The notes below the pieces were generated by a model. That model saw nothing but the letters and a program-made list of their open reading frames with translations, was not told the origin of the DNA and did not search any database. The position numbers and the translations under genes were made by a program. Shown here one piece after another: positions 1 through 7,046 of a stretch of DNA of 43,696 nt (position 1 is the stretch's first letter; the number at the start of each line of letters is the position of its first letter). The stretch comes from an uncultured Lentisphaeria bacterium (GTDB lineage: Bacteria; Verrucomicrobiota; Lentisphaeria; Victivallales; UBA1829), in assembly GCA_949287225.1 (NCBI GenBank), contig CASEFP010000090.1:1-43696 (forward strand). The letters run 5' to 3'.

Positions 1-18
1 AAAAAACAGTTTCATACA

Positions 19-106
19 GCGATGCTCTGCATCGCAAAAATGCTTCGTGCAGGACTCTCAGTCCTGCCGCGGTCCAGCTGCGTAAGCTGGTCGCCGCAGG
101 CGAAAT
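19..106. repeat. multi-hairpin dispersed repeat, left copy
   Basis: The segment starts with a perfect 7-bp hairpin, arms GCGATGC and GCATCGC with loop TCT (19-35). A 63-bp core (44-106) follows. The core holds three more hairpins: GCAGGACT/AGTCCTGC with loop CTC, CCAGCT/AGCTGG with loop GCGTA, and TCGCC/GGCGA with loop GCA. The core is identical to 43568-43630 and differs from 43409-43471 at two bases. It directly abuts a decayed gene on its right. No transposase is present, so how it moved is unknown. Confidence 0.85.
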
Positions 107-812
107 CCCCGATACCGCGTATGCTTGCATCGCGGTAATTGATTTTCTCGTCATCCTGGAAAATTCCGGGGGTGAATACAGTGGACGCGGCAAAACCACG
201 CAGGATTGTGCGGTTCAGGAAGCCGTATTCATCCGGCACGGAAGGGATCATCCGCTATGCATTTGAATATGCGAGACGAACAGGGCGGAAGAGTCTTCTG
301 AGCGCGACATAATCCAATGCGTTGAATCATCCGATGGTGTTCAGGAACAGCATTTTCGGGGAAGTGCGGCACTCTTATCCTGAAATCGCATCATCGCAGA
401 TGTACATTGGTGCGCTTGCCGGTTACTTCATACTGCATCCGGAGCGTCCGGATAGGGTTGTGACGAGCAATCTTTCAGCGGCATCCTGACCGATCTCGCT
501 TCGGTGATGCCGGGAAGCATCGAACTTTCTCCGTTCCGGCAACATCAATCCGGAAAGCGTCTATCGAGCATATTTGAGCCGATTCATGGTTTTGCGCCGG
601 ATATCGCGGGCAAGGGGATTGCCCATACGGCCGGCACATTCTGGGCGATTGCCATGATGCTCGAACACCTGAAAATGCCGGAATGCGCCGCAAAGCTGAT
701 GGATTCCGTCTGCGCTGTTCTGCGTAAGGGGCGATTCCTGCCCCCGGATCTCTGCGGAAGCGCCTCGACCACGGAAATGACCGATGCTGTGATCCGCATC
801 CACCGGGGCTGA
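107..812 (+). pseudogene. decayed tartrate/isopropylmalate dehydrogenase-family gene
   Basis: No single frame is open, but joined frames read like the C-terminal two thirds of an NAD-dependent beta-hydroxyacid dehydrogenase of the tartrate/3-isopropylmalate/isocitrate family. Near 135-240 there is DFLVILENSGGEYSG, matching the family's DFVIVRENTEGEYSG. At 253-300 there is YAFEYARRTGRKSLLSAT, then an in-frame TAA where a Lys is usual before SNALN. From 430 there is RVVTSNL, then a one-base frameshift near 475, then GILTDLASVMPGS. At 570-620 there is IFEPIHGFAPDIAGKG. A further frameshift lies near 240-248. At least two frameshifts and one nonsense codon mean no full enzyme is made. The N-terminal part is missing and the hairpin repeat sits at the break. 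Because a hydro-lyase of the tartrate dehydratase type lies 2.5 kb away, this was probably part of the same hydroxyacid pathway (inference). Confidence 0.75.
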
Positions 813-830
813 CACAGGAACGCAGATTGT

Positions 831-1760
831 TCAATGCGCCATCGCGGGCAGAGGGAAAGCGGATTTTCCACAATTTTTCGCAGCAGCTTCCGCAAACGAA
901 AGAAAATGTCTTATCAGTTCTTCTGCCGCGTCTTTCCGCCAGACTGCGTAAATTTCAACAGGAGGCAGCTCCAGGCCAAGCGTCCGGAAAGCGACTCCCT
1001 CCGGTGCGTTGTTCCGGATGGACTCTGTGACAAGGGCTATGCCGACCCCCGCACGGACAAGCGCAAGTGCAGTGGATTTGCTGCTTGCGTCCTGTCTGAT
1101 ATGCGGGCGGACTCCTGCACCGCGCAGTACCGAAACGATTTTATCAAATACGCCGGGGTTCACCTTCCGGGCGGAAACCAGGAGTTCACTCCGGTTCAGC
1201 GCTTCCGGCGGAACGGAGGAATAACGCGCGAGGGGATGATGATTCTCCATTGCCAGAAGATAACCTTCTGAAAAAATTTTCCGGCGGGAGAATTCCTCCA
1301 GATCCTTTTCCGCCGACGGACGCAGAAATCCGAGGGTGATCCGCCGGGCGCGCAGCGCCTCGAACTGTGCCGCGCTTTCGATCTCCTCAAGGCGCAGTTC
1401 GATTTCGGGATGCTTCTTCTGGAAACGATACACCGCTTCCGGCAGAAAGGTATTGATTGCCGGTTCGTTGAATCCGATCGTAAGGAAACCGCTCTTCCCG
1501 TCCGCAAAGGCGTTCATGCGTTCGCGTGCGCGTTCCGCATTTTCCAGAATGTTCCGGGCTTCCGGAAGAAACACTTTGCCAGCTTCCGTCAGCTCAACGA
1601 CCCGGCTTGTGCGGTGGAAGAGCGCTGTGCCAAGCTCTTCCTCAAGTTTCCGGATCTGGATGCTCAGCGGCGGCTGGGAGATATGCAGCCTTTTGGCCGC
1701 TTTACCGAAATGAAGTTCCTCCGCGACTGCCGTAAAGTATTTCAACTGGCTGAGTTCCAT
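831..1760 (-). CDS. LysR-family transcriptional regulator
   Basis: This 309-residue protein has the standard LysR layout. Residues 1-60 hold the winged helix-turn-helix (FGKAAKRLHISQPPLSIQI, then LEEELGTALFHR). Residues of about 90-290 form the periplasmic-binding-like effector domain, beginning TIGFNEPAINTFLPEAV. Length and start are typical for the family. The gene is transcribed away from the esterase/hydro-lyase operon, and the 121-bp gap between them is very AT-rich with two inverted repeats that could be its binding sites. By family habit it should activate the divergent operon in response to a small organic acid and repress itself; the inducer cannot be read from sequence. The BenM/CatM-like subgroup fits best, but weakly. 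Confidence 0.92.
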   Translation of the reverse strand: MELSQLKYFTAVAEELHFGKAAKRLHISQPPLSIQIRKLEEELGTALFHRTSRVVELTEAGKVFLPEARNILENAERARERMNAFADGKSGFLTIGFNEPAINTFLPEAVYRFQKKHPEIELRLEEIESAAQFEALRARRITLGFLRPSAEKDLEEFSRRKIFSEGYLLAMENHHPLARYSSVPPEALNRSELLVSARKVNPGVFDKIVSVLRGAGVRPHIRQDASSKSTALALVRAGVGIALVTESIRNNAPEGVAFRTLGLELPPVEIYAVWRKDAAEELIRHFLSFAEAAAKNCGKSAFPLPAMAH

Positions 1761-1780
1761 CGTTTCAAAAACCTTTTTAC

Positions 1781-1832
1781 TGATATAAAAATAATATCAA
1801 TACTATATTTCATTTTATTGTAAAAATCAATA
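1781..1832. promoter_or_regulatory. paired LysR-type operator candidates
   Basis: Two inverted repeats lie in the AT-rich gap between lysR and the esterase gene. The first is TGATAT-N7-ATATCA at 1781-1799, perfect. The second is TATTG-N7-CAATA at 1816-1832, perfect. Their centres are about 34 bp apart, close to three helical turns. Arms of this size with a 7-bp spacer fit the T-N11-A pattern of LysR regulators. Some palindromy is expected by chance in such AT-rich DNA, so this is a candidate only. Confidence 0.45.
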
Positions 1833-1881
1833 TCTTCTTCTATATTTTTTCTGTAATCCGAATAAAGAAAGAAGATTTTCC

Positions 1882-3324
1882 ATGTATTTTATTGAGAAAC
1901 AGCTCGAGGAATTGCGGAGATTTGAGTCCCCATTGACGAGGGCGGAGGATTTCGACTTCTTCTGGGAGGCGGCATCAGGAAAAGTGATGCACCATGATTT
2001 TCATGCGGAAAACCGTCCGGCGGAACATTGCCCTTTCCCGGACTTCCGCATTTATGATACCCGCATATACGGTCTGGACGGCACTCCCGTGCATGCATGG
2101 ACGCTTCTGCCCGCTTTCGCCTCGCGCGAGCGCCGTGTGCCCGCCGTCGTGCTTTTCCACGGCGGCAACGGTTCGCGCGGGAAGAATCCCTATACCAGGC
2201 TTCACTTCGCCGCTGCGGGATTCGCGGTGATTGTTTCGGAGTTCCGCCTTCAGGGAGGAGCGACCCGTTCCAATACGCCGATAAAATACTGTGCCGGAAA
2301 AAGTTTTGCGACCGGCAATCTGGATCAGGACAAGGAGAACTATTATTTCCATCACGCTTTCACCGATCAGATGCTGATGGTCCGCTATGCAATGTCGCTG
2401 GAGGAGGTGGATGCTTCGCGCGTGGCGGTTGCCGGCGCCAGCCAGGGCGGCGGAACATCCCTGATCCTCGCGGGGCTGATGAAAAAAGAGATTGCCCTGT
2501 GCATTGCCTCCGTGCCGAGCTGCACCTGCTGGGAGCGCCGGATCTTTACGCGGACCGCTTGTGCGGCGGAGATTGCGAAGTATCTGGAACTCCATCCGGA
2601 GCGTACGGAACAGATCTTCCGTTTGATGAGCTACTTTGACGCGATGAATTTCCGCGACCGCATTGTCTGTCCGGTGGAGGTCCAGTGCTCTCTGAAAGAC
2701 GCTCTTGTCCCGCCGGAATGCGTCTATGCCGGATACAATAGAATCCGTGCGCCGAAAAATATACGGAATTATCCGTTCGGCGAGCATCATGATGTTGACG
2801 GGCAGCAGTGGCTGCTGGATCTCTGCGCCTATCTGCATCCGGAAAAAATACGGGGAAAGAAGCTGGAAATGAGAATTGAACGAATCTCTCTGAGAAGAGT
2901 CTGCAATCCGGTCAAACATCCCTACGCCACGGCGTTCGGCGGAGGAGCTGAAATCACGACCGAATCCGGTTATCTTCCGTTCTGCAGTTCGCCGGGACTG
3001 GAAAAAAATCATGAAACAAAAATGAAGCGCCTGGATCCGGATTCTGGATTCTACAACTACGGGCACCGCGCTTCCTCGACCGACATGGGCGACGTCGGCA
3101 TGATCATGCCCGCGCTTCATGCCTGCAACGGCGGCACGGCGGACGGACCGCACACGGCGGAATTTTCCGTGCCGGATCCGGCTTATCTGCGCCCCCCAAC
3201 TGCTGGCAATGAACGCTGTGGAACTGCTCCCCGGCGGAGAGGCTGCCGCGTCCGTCCTGGGGGGAAAGGCCCGAACTTACGAGAGAACAATATCGGAAAT
3301 TTTTTGAGGAAAACAATCAAATGA
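1882..3324 (+). CDS. CE7-type acetyl esterase, C-terminally fused to gene remnants
   Basis: Residues 1 to about 328 form an alpha/beta hydrolase like acetyl-xylan esterase/cephalosporin-C deacetylase (AXE1, CE7). There is VVLFHGGNG for the oxyanion region, the nucleophile in GASQGGG near residue 187, the acid in SLKDALVPP near 272 and the His in GEHHDVD near 301. These spacings match the CE7 triad. The domain should be active in deacylating small carbohydrate esters. There is no signal peptide, so it is cytoplasmic. CE7 proteins normally end here, yet this frame runs on for about 150 residues into remnants of other genes (from 2869). Removing one A from the A6 run at 2843-2848 would end the esterase at a TGA at 2870-2872, overlapping an ATG at 2869. 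The long form is therefore probably a frameshift fusion or a sequencing error. Confidence 0.8.
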   Translation: MYFIEKQLEELRRFESPLTRAEDFDFFWEAASGKVMHHDFHAENRPAEHCPFPDFRIYDTRIYGLDGTPVHAWTLLPAFASRERRVPAVVLFHGGNGSRGKNPYTRLHFAAAGFAVIVSEFRLQGGATRSNTPIKYCAGKSFATGNLDQDKENYYFHHAFTDQMLMVRYAMSLEEVDASRVAVAGASQGGGTSLILAGLMKKEIALCIASVPSCTCWERRIFTRTACAAEIAKYLELHPERTEQIFRLMSYFDAMNFRDRIVCPVEVQCSLKDALVPPECVYAGYNRIRAPKNIRNYPFGEHHDVDGQQWLLDLCAYLHPEKIRGKKLEMRIERISLRRVCNPVKHPYATAFGGGAEITTESGYLPFCSSPGLEKNHETKMKRLDPDSGFYNYGHRASSTDMGDVGMIMPALHACNGGTADGPHTAEFSVPDPAYLRPPTAGNERCGTAPRRRGCRVRPGGKGPNLRENNIGNFLRKTIK

Positions 3325-3347
3325 AGGAATGGGATTACAACCGATGA
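2869..3347 (+). pseudogene. remnants of two operon genes, including an M20-family amidohydrolase C-terminus
   Basis: From ATG 2869, MRIERISLRRVCNPVKHP resembles the N-terminal cap start of enolase-superfamily (mandelate racemase-like) enzymes; this is a weak match. From about 2950 the frame switches to an M20-type amidohydrolase/peptidase C-terminus: SGYLPFCSSPGLEKNHE, then GHRASSTDMGDVGMIMPALH (3061-3120), typical of that family. A frameshift near 3200 moves the match to another frame (QLLAMNAVELLPGGEAAASV), and another near 3270 to a third (LTREQYRKFFEENNQMKEWD). The last frame stops at TGA 3345-3347, overlapping the next gene's ATG at 3344 as ATGA. So an M20 gene once stood here, translationally coupled to the hydro-lyase, and most of it has been lost. 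Confidence 0.65.
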
Positions 3348-4246
3348 TTACGGAAAAAATCTTGGAAAACGCCATGTATGAGGCGATGCGGACGGCCGCA
3401 CTGGAAATGCCGCCGGATATCCGCGGTGCTCTGGAGCACGCGCTGGAGGAGGAAACGGATCCGATGGCGCGGAAACACCTTGAAATCAGTTTGCGGAACG
3501 CGGATCTCGCGCATCGCGGAGAGGGGCTGGTCTGCGCCGATACCGGTTTCCCGCTTTACTTTGTAAAAGCGGGTGCGCATACGCAGGTCGAAGGCGGTTT
3601 CGGAACCATCCTCCGCGCGGCGGAAAGTGCCACTGCACGGGCGACGGAAGAGTGTTATCTGCGTCCGACGATGGTCGATCCGCTGACCAGAAAAAATCCA
3701 GGTGCAAATGTCGGCGCGGGAATGCCGAAGGTGGATCTGCGCTTTGAAGGGGAAGGCAATGCTCTGGAGATCATTGCCGCACCGAAGGGCGGCGGTTCAG
3801 AGATCTTCGGCACTTTTTACCGGATGCTGTTTCCCTCGGACGGAGTGAATGGAATCAAGAAATTCGTGATCGAGTGTATCAAAAACGCCTGCTATGCGGG
3901 CAAAATCTGTCCGCCGGCGCTGATCGGAGTGGGAATCGGCGGCACGGCAGATCTGTGCATGGCGATGGCAAAGCGCGCCGCGCTGCTGCGGCGCGTCGGG
4001 AAGCGCAATACCGATCCGGCGATTGCATCGCTTGAGGAAGAACTCCTCCGTGCGGCGCGGACGCTCGGGATCGGACCGATGGGCGCGCGCGGTATCAACG
4101 CCGTGATCGCGCTCAACATTGAAACGGCGCTCACCCATACAGCCGCGCTTCCCGTCGCGTTTAACGCCCAATGCCTTGTCGGACGCCGCTGGATCGTGCG
4201 GATCGCCGGGGACGGCAGTTACACTCTTACAGGAGAACTTGCATGA
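3344..4246 (+). CDS. class I hydro-lyase alpha subunit (fumarase / L-tartrate dehydratase type)
   Basis: The 300-residue product is the alpha subunit of a two-subunit iron-sulfur hydro-lyase (fumarate hydratase class I / TtdA). It catalyses reversible water loss from a hydroxy-dicarboxylate. The three cluster cysteines are in place: VCADTGFP (near residue 66), GGTADLCMAMAKR (near 206) and FNAQCLVGRR (near 280). Also typical are GANVGAGMP, PKGGGSE and GIGPMGARG. I chose ATG 3344 over ATG 3329 because 3344 makes an ATGA overlap with the decayed upstream frame and gives the usual start MITEKILENA. Fumarase, tartrate dehydratase and related substrates cannot be told apart by eye. The nearby dehydrogenase remnant favours a catabolic hydroxyacid rather than the citric acid cycle. 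Confidence 0.88.
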   Translation: MITEKILENAMYEAMRTAALEMPPDIRGALEHALEEETDPMARKHLEISLRNADLAHRGEGLVCADTGFPLYFVKAGAHTQVEGGFGTILRAAESATARATEECYLRPTMVDPLTRKNPGANVGAGMPKVDLRFEGEGNALEIIAAPKGGGSEIFGTFYRMLFPSDGVNGIKKFVIECIKNACYAGKICPPALIGVGIGGTADLCMAMAKRAALLRRVGKRNTDPAIASLEEELLRAARTLGIGPMGARGINAVIALNIETALTHTAALPVAFNAQCLVGRRWIVRIAGDGSYTLTGELA

Positions 4247-4869
4247 AAAATCTTCGTCTTCCCATGTCGGAAAGTACGGCGCGCTCGCTTAAACTCGGCG
4301 AGATCGTGACCGTCAGCGGCCTGCTGTTCACCGGGCGCAGCCGCCTGCATATCCGCGCGATCGAGGAAAATATTTTTCCGCCGATCGATTATGAACGCAT
4401 CAACTGCTTTTTCCATGTCGGCCCGGTCATGAAAAAAGAGGACGGCATATGGCGCGTCGTGAGCTGCGAACCGACCTCAAGCATCCGTTTTGAACGTTAC
4501 GGCGCAAATGTCGTGCGGAAATTCCGTCTGCGCACGCTGATCGGGAAAACCACGATGGGGGCACGCACCGCCGCGGCGCTCAAAGAGGTCGGAGGCGTTT
4601 ATCTTTCCAAAATCGGGCTCAGCGGGAACAGTCTGCGCAAACAGATCCGCAAAGTTCACAATGTCTATTTTCTGGACGAGCTCGGCAAGACCGAGGCGAC
4701 CTGGATTTACGAGGTTGAGGAGTTCGGCCCCTTCTTCGTCGCCATTGACGCGGAGGGGAACAACTATTTCGAGCTTCTCGCTTCCGATGTGGAAAAGAAA
4801 ATACCGGAAATTGAACGCGAGATGGGCATCGCGCCGGATTACGCGTTTACGGAGGTCAACGCCGAATGA
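4243..4869 (+). CDS. class I hydro-lyase beta subunit (fumarase / L-tartrate dehydratase type)
   Basis: This 208-residue protein is the beta subunit partner of the preceding gene. The core signature is IGKTTMGARTAAALKEVGGVY followed by FLDELGKTEATW and a closing VAIDAEGNNYF, in the order seen in fumarase class I C-terminal domains and TtdB. The start at 4243 overlaps the alpha-subunit stop as ATGA, so the two are translationally coupled, as expected for equal amounts of both chains. TtdB proteins are about 200 residues, so the length is normal. The more usual GKGGM or GKGPM is GKTTM here, so the substrate pocket may differ from that of well-known fumarases. Substrate uncertain. Confidence 0.87.
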   Translation: MKNLRLPMSESTARSLKLGEIVTVSGLLFTGRSRLHIRAIEENIFPPIDYERINCFFHVGPVMKKEDGIWRVVSCEPTSSIRFERYGANVVRKFRLRTLIGKTTMGARTAAALKEVGGVYLSKIGLSGNSLRKQIRKVHNVYFLDELGKTEATWIYEVEEFGPFFVAIDAEGNNYFELLASDVEKKIPEIEREMGIAPDYAFTEVNAE

Positions 4870-6230
4870 AGAAAGAGGTGATCCGTTATCTCTCCCTGTG
4901 CGGGATGCTAGGGTATGGCTATGCGCGCGAGAGTCTGGAAAACGCGCTCAAAGAGGAACTTGATTTCATCGGCGTCGATGCCGGTTCCACCGATCCGGGA
5001 CCGTACTACCTCGGAAGCGGAAAACCGTTCGTCAAACGTTTGCAGATCAAACGCGACTTGTCGCTGATCCTGAAGCACGCGCTGGAACAGAAGATTCCGT
5101 TCATCATCGGCAGTGCGGGCGGTTCCGGCGCCCGTCCGCATGTGGCGGCAGTGCTGGAAATCCTGCGCGAAATCGCGGAAGAACAGCATCTCCGTTTCCG
5201 GACGGCCATTCTCCATTCCGATCTGGATCCGGCGTTTCTGCGCCGTGCCGCCGCACTGGGGAGGATCCATCCCTGCGGCGGTTCGGGAGAGTTCGATCCG
5301 GCGGTGATCGACCGCCTCCGCAATCCGGTTGCGCAGTTCGGCACGGAGCCGATCATCGAGGCCTTGAAGAGCAGTGCGGATGTGATCCTCTCCGGTCGCT
5401 GCTGCGACACAGCGATTTTCGCGGCATATCCGATTCTGCACGGTTTCCCGGCAGGGCTTGCGCTGCATGCGGCGAAAATCGCCGAATGCGGCGCGCTGTG
5501 CGCCCGTCCGGTCGGCGCGAACGACTCGCTTCTGGTGACGCTCCGGCGCGATTCCTTCACGGTTGAACCGCCGAATCCGCTGCGGAAATGCACGGTTGAC
5601 TCCGTTGCCGCGCACTCCCTCTATGAACAGCCCGATCCGAACTGCTTCTACGAACCCGAGGGGATGATCGACCTGCGTGAATCGGAGTTCGTCCAGAGTG
5701 CGCCGCACGCGGTGACGGTTTCGGGGACGCGTCTCGTGCCCGCGCCGAAACCGACGCTGAAACTCGAGGGTGCGGCATTCTGCGGATACCGTTCGATCAC
5801 GATCGCGGGAGTGCGCGACCCGGTGGTGATCGCTTCGCTGGACGCGATCGAGGAGGGGGTTCGCGCGGCCGTCGCTTCGAATCTGGAGTCCGCCGGAGAA
5901 TGCCGTTTGCGTTTTCTGCGCTACGGGGTTGACGCGCTCGGCGGCCGTCTGGAAGCGCCGGGGATTCCGCCGCGCGAGGCTGCGCTTCTGATCGAGGCGG
6001 TCGCGCCGACGCAGGAACTGGCGGATACGGCGATCAGCCTTGCCCGTTCCAGCGCACTGCATCAGGCGTTTCCGAACAGGAAGGCGACGGCGGGGAATCT
6101 GGCGTTTCCATTTTCCCCTTCGGATTTCAGCGGCGGGGAGGTTTATGAATTCGCGCTGTATCATCTGCTGGACACCGAAGAAGGGTTCGATCTGAAATTC
6201 AAGCCTGAACTTGTGGAGGTGGGAGAATGA
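4866..6230 (+). CDS. AtuA-family (DUF1446) protein
   Basis: The 454-residue product matches the acyclic-terpene-utilisation AtuA/DUF1446 family. It opens with a Gly-rich turn (SLCGMLGYGYA), then DFIGVDAGSTDPGPYYLGSG, IIGSAGGSGARPHV, ILSGRCCDTAIFAAYP and VGANDSLLVTLRRDSF. No signal peptide or membrane span is seen. In named cases AtuA is needed for citronellol-type degradation, but most family members sit beside hydro-lyases, CoA transferases or DUF4387 proteins in unrelated catabolic operons, and the reaction is not established. The ATGA overlap at 4866 couples it to the hydro-lyase beta subunit, suggesting the three act on one hydroxyacid or its product (inference). Full length, no disruptions. 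Confidence 0.85.
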   Translation: MKKEVIRYLSLCGMLGYGYARESLENALKEELDFIGVDAGSTDPGPYYLGSGKPFVKRLQIKRDLSLILKHALEQKIPFIIGSAGGSGARPHVAAVLEILREIAEEQHLRFRTAILHSDLDPAFLRRAAALGRIHPCGGSGEFDPAVIDRLRNPVAQFGTEPIIEALKSSADVILSGRCCDTAIFAAYPILHGFPAGLALHAAKIAECGALCARPVGANDSLLVTLRRDSFTVEPPNPLRKCTVDSVAAHSLYEQPDPNCFYEPEGMIDLRESEFVQSAPHAVTVSGTRLVPAPKPTLKLEGAAFCGYRSITIAGVRDPVVIASLDAIEEGVRAAVASNLESAGECRLRFLRYGVDALGGRLEAPGIPPREAALLIEAVAPTQELADTAISLARSSALHQAFPNRKATAGNLAFPFSPSDFSGGEVYEFALYHLLDTEEGFDLKFKPELVEVGE

Positions 6231-6532
6231 GACTCTATGACATTGCTTTTGTCTGCCGCAGCAAGAATGCGGGGCCGTTCCAGCTGACGATCGACCTGAT
6301 GTTCCGCGACCGTGCATCGTATGAGAGGGTTCTGCACGCGTCTTCGTTCACGCCGGAGGCAATCGGGCGGTTGTACCGGGTTGATTCCGCGCTTGTCGCG
6401 ATCAAGCCGTTCGAACGGATTCTGACGGTCAAAGTTGTGATTCCGCGCCGCTTCGGTTCGGGTTCGATGGAGGATACCGACGTTTACGGCAGTCAGCAGC
6501 ATTTCCCGCTCGGAGCTCTGGAGATTCCGTAA
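6227..6532 (+). CDS. DUF4387 domain protein
   Basis: A 101-residue protein matching the DUF4387 family. The hallmark pieces are VCRSKNAGPFQLTIDLMF, then IGRLYRVDSALV, then GSMEDTDVYGSQQHFPL near the C-terminus. The function is unknown. The family is commonly the small partner encoded right after AtuA/DUF1446 proteins, and here it overlaps the AtuA stop as ATGA (6227-6230), supporting a two-protein unit. It is the last gene of the operon; a strong terminator follows 30 bp downstream. No membrane segment. Confidence 0.85.
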   Translation: MRLYDIAFVCRSKNAGPFQLTIDLMFRDRASYERVLHASSFTPEAIGRLYRVDSALVAIKPFERILTVKVVIPRRFGSGSMEDTDVYGSQQHFPLGALEIP

Positions 6533-6561
6533 TGCACTGGAGGATCTGCGCATAATCCGCG

Positions 6562-6590
6562 GCCGCGGGAAAGTTTCCCGCGGCTTTTTT
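6562..6590 (+). terminator. rho-independent terminator of the AtuA operon
   Basis: Inverted repeat GCCGCGGGA (62-70 of the 6500s) with TCCCGCGGC (6576-6584) and a 5-nt loop, followed at once by six T. It is placed to end the LysR-divergent operon. Confidence 0.9.
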
Positions 6591-6665
6591 GTTTCTGCAT
6601 CGGGGAAAAATCTTTTTTATCAGACATCACTGCTCTATAGTTGACGCTTTCTCATATAGCAATAT

Positions 6666-6851
6666 ATGGAAAAAGACGCTGTCCAGGCGATGGCGGAATG
6701 AGAAGCAATCAAAGATTGGACTTTGGTCGAAAGTGTTTCAACCGAGGTTGCGTATGTCGCAACAGTCCGTCAATGGATTTTTTCCAGCGGGGATTTCAAA
6801 GGGAAGAGGGTTCATTAAACTGGAGATGTTGACAATGTAATACAAAAGTAA
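6666..6851 (+). pseudogene. possible decayed excisionase-like helix-turn-helix gene
   Basis: One frame from 6666 to TAA 6849-6851, read through stops at 6699 and 6816, gives a 62-codon protein. Its middle part, VSTEVAYVATVRQWIFSSG then DFKGKRVH, looks like the HTH_17/excisionase pattern (a turn, then VRRWI.SG.L...RVG). Such proteins accompany integrases, and a tRNA gene and phased repeats lie next door. With two stops and a short match this is only a suggestion. Confidence 0.25.
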
Positions 6852-6878
6852 GCCGGATTTCCTGTGGTCTGGTTTTCG

Positions 6879-6912
6879 GGACGGAGTTTGTGGTGATCTC
6901 CGTCCTCTTTTT
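6879..6912 (+). terminator. rho-independent terminator
   Basis: GGACGGAG (6879-6886) pairs with CTCCGTCC (6898-6905) across an 11-nt loop and is followed by TCTTTTTATTTT. It ends whatever is transcribed from 6641. Confidence 0.8.
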
Positions 6913-6917
6913 ATTTT

Positions 6918-7002
6918 AAATGTTTCAAAAATGTTTCAAATGCCGAGAGTAACCGCGTGTGCAGTTGAGTGGCTGATTATTTGAAGCATAATTGAAGCAT
7001 AA
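6918..7002. repeat. 11-bp phased repeats beside tRNA-Thr
   Basis: AAATGTTTCAA occurs twice in tandem with an 11-bp period (6918-6940). TTGAAGCATAA occurs twice with the same period (6981-7002). The second pair resembles the reverse complement of the first (TTGAAACATTT). Two pairs of helically phased sites in opposite orientation, 45 bp from the 3' end of a tRNA, resemble arm-type protein-binding sites of a site-specific recombinase. No integrase is present in the window. Confidence 0.5.
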
Positions 7003-7046
7003 AAAAGAATATCCACTATTTTAGATCATATTTTGAGGCAAAAAAA

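Larger units (their letters stand above)
6641..6912 (+). other. orphan promoter-to-terminator unit, possible small RNA
   Basis: TTGACG at 6641-6646, a 16-bp spacer and TATATG at 6663-6668 make a sigma-70-like promoter. About 240 bp downstream is a terminator (6879-6912). No convincing intact protein lies between; the small open frames have no homology I recognise. It could be a small RNA, or the remains of a small gene (see 6666-6851). The sequence resembles none of 6S, tmRNA, SRP or RNase P RNA as far as I can see. Confidence 0.35.

Noticed and set aside
834..1823. Plus-strand frames opposite lysR
   Set aside because: Shadows of the LysR gene with no motif.
4908..6317. 469-residue minus-strand frame opposite the AtuA gene
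   Set aside because: Arg-rich antisense frame, no domain; the plus-strand AtuA gene is well supported.
6675..6912. 6S RNA, tmRNA or SRP RNA in the orphan unit
   Set aside because: Lacks the long central bubble of 6S, the tRNA-like ends and CCA of tmRNA and the GGAAGGAAGC-type loop of SRP RNA.
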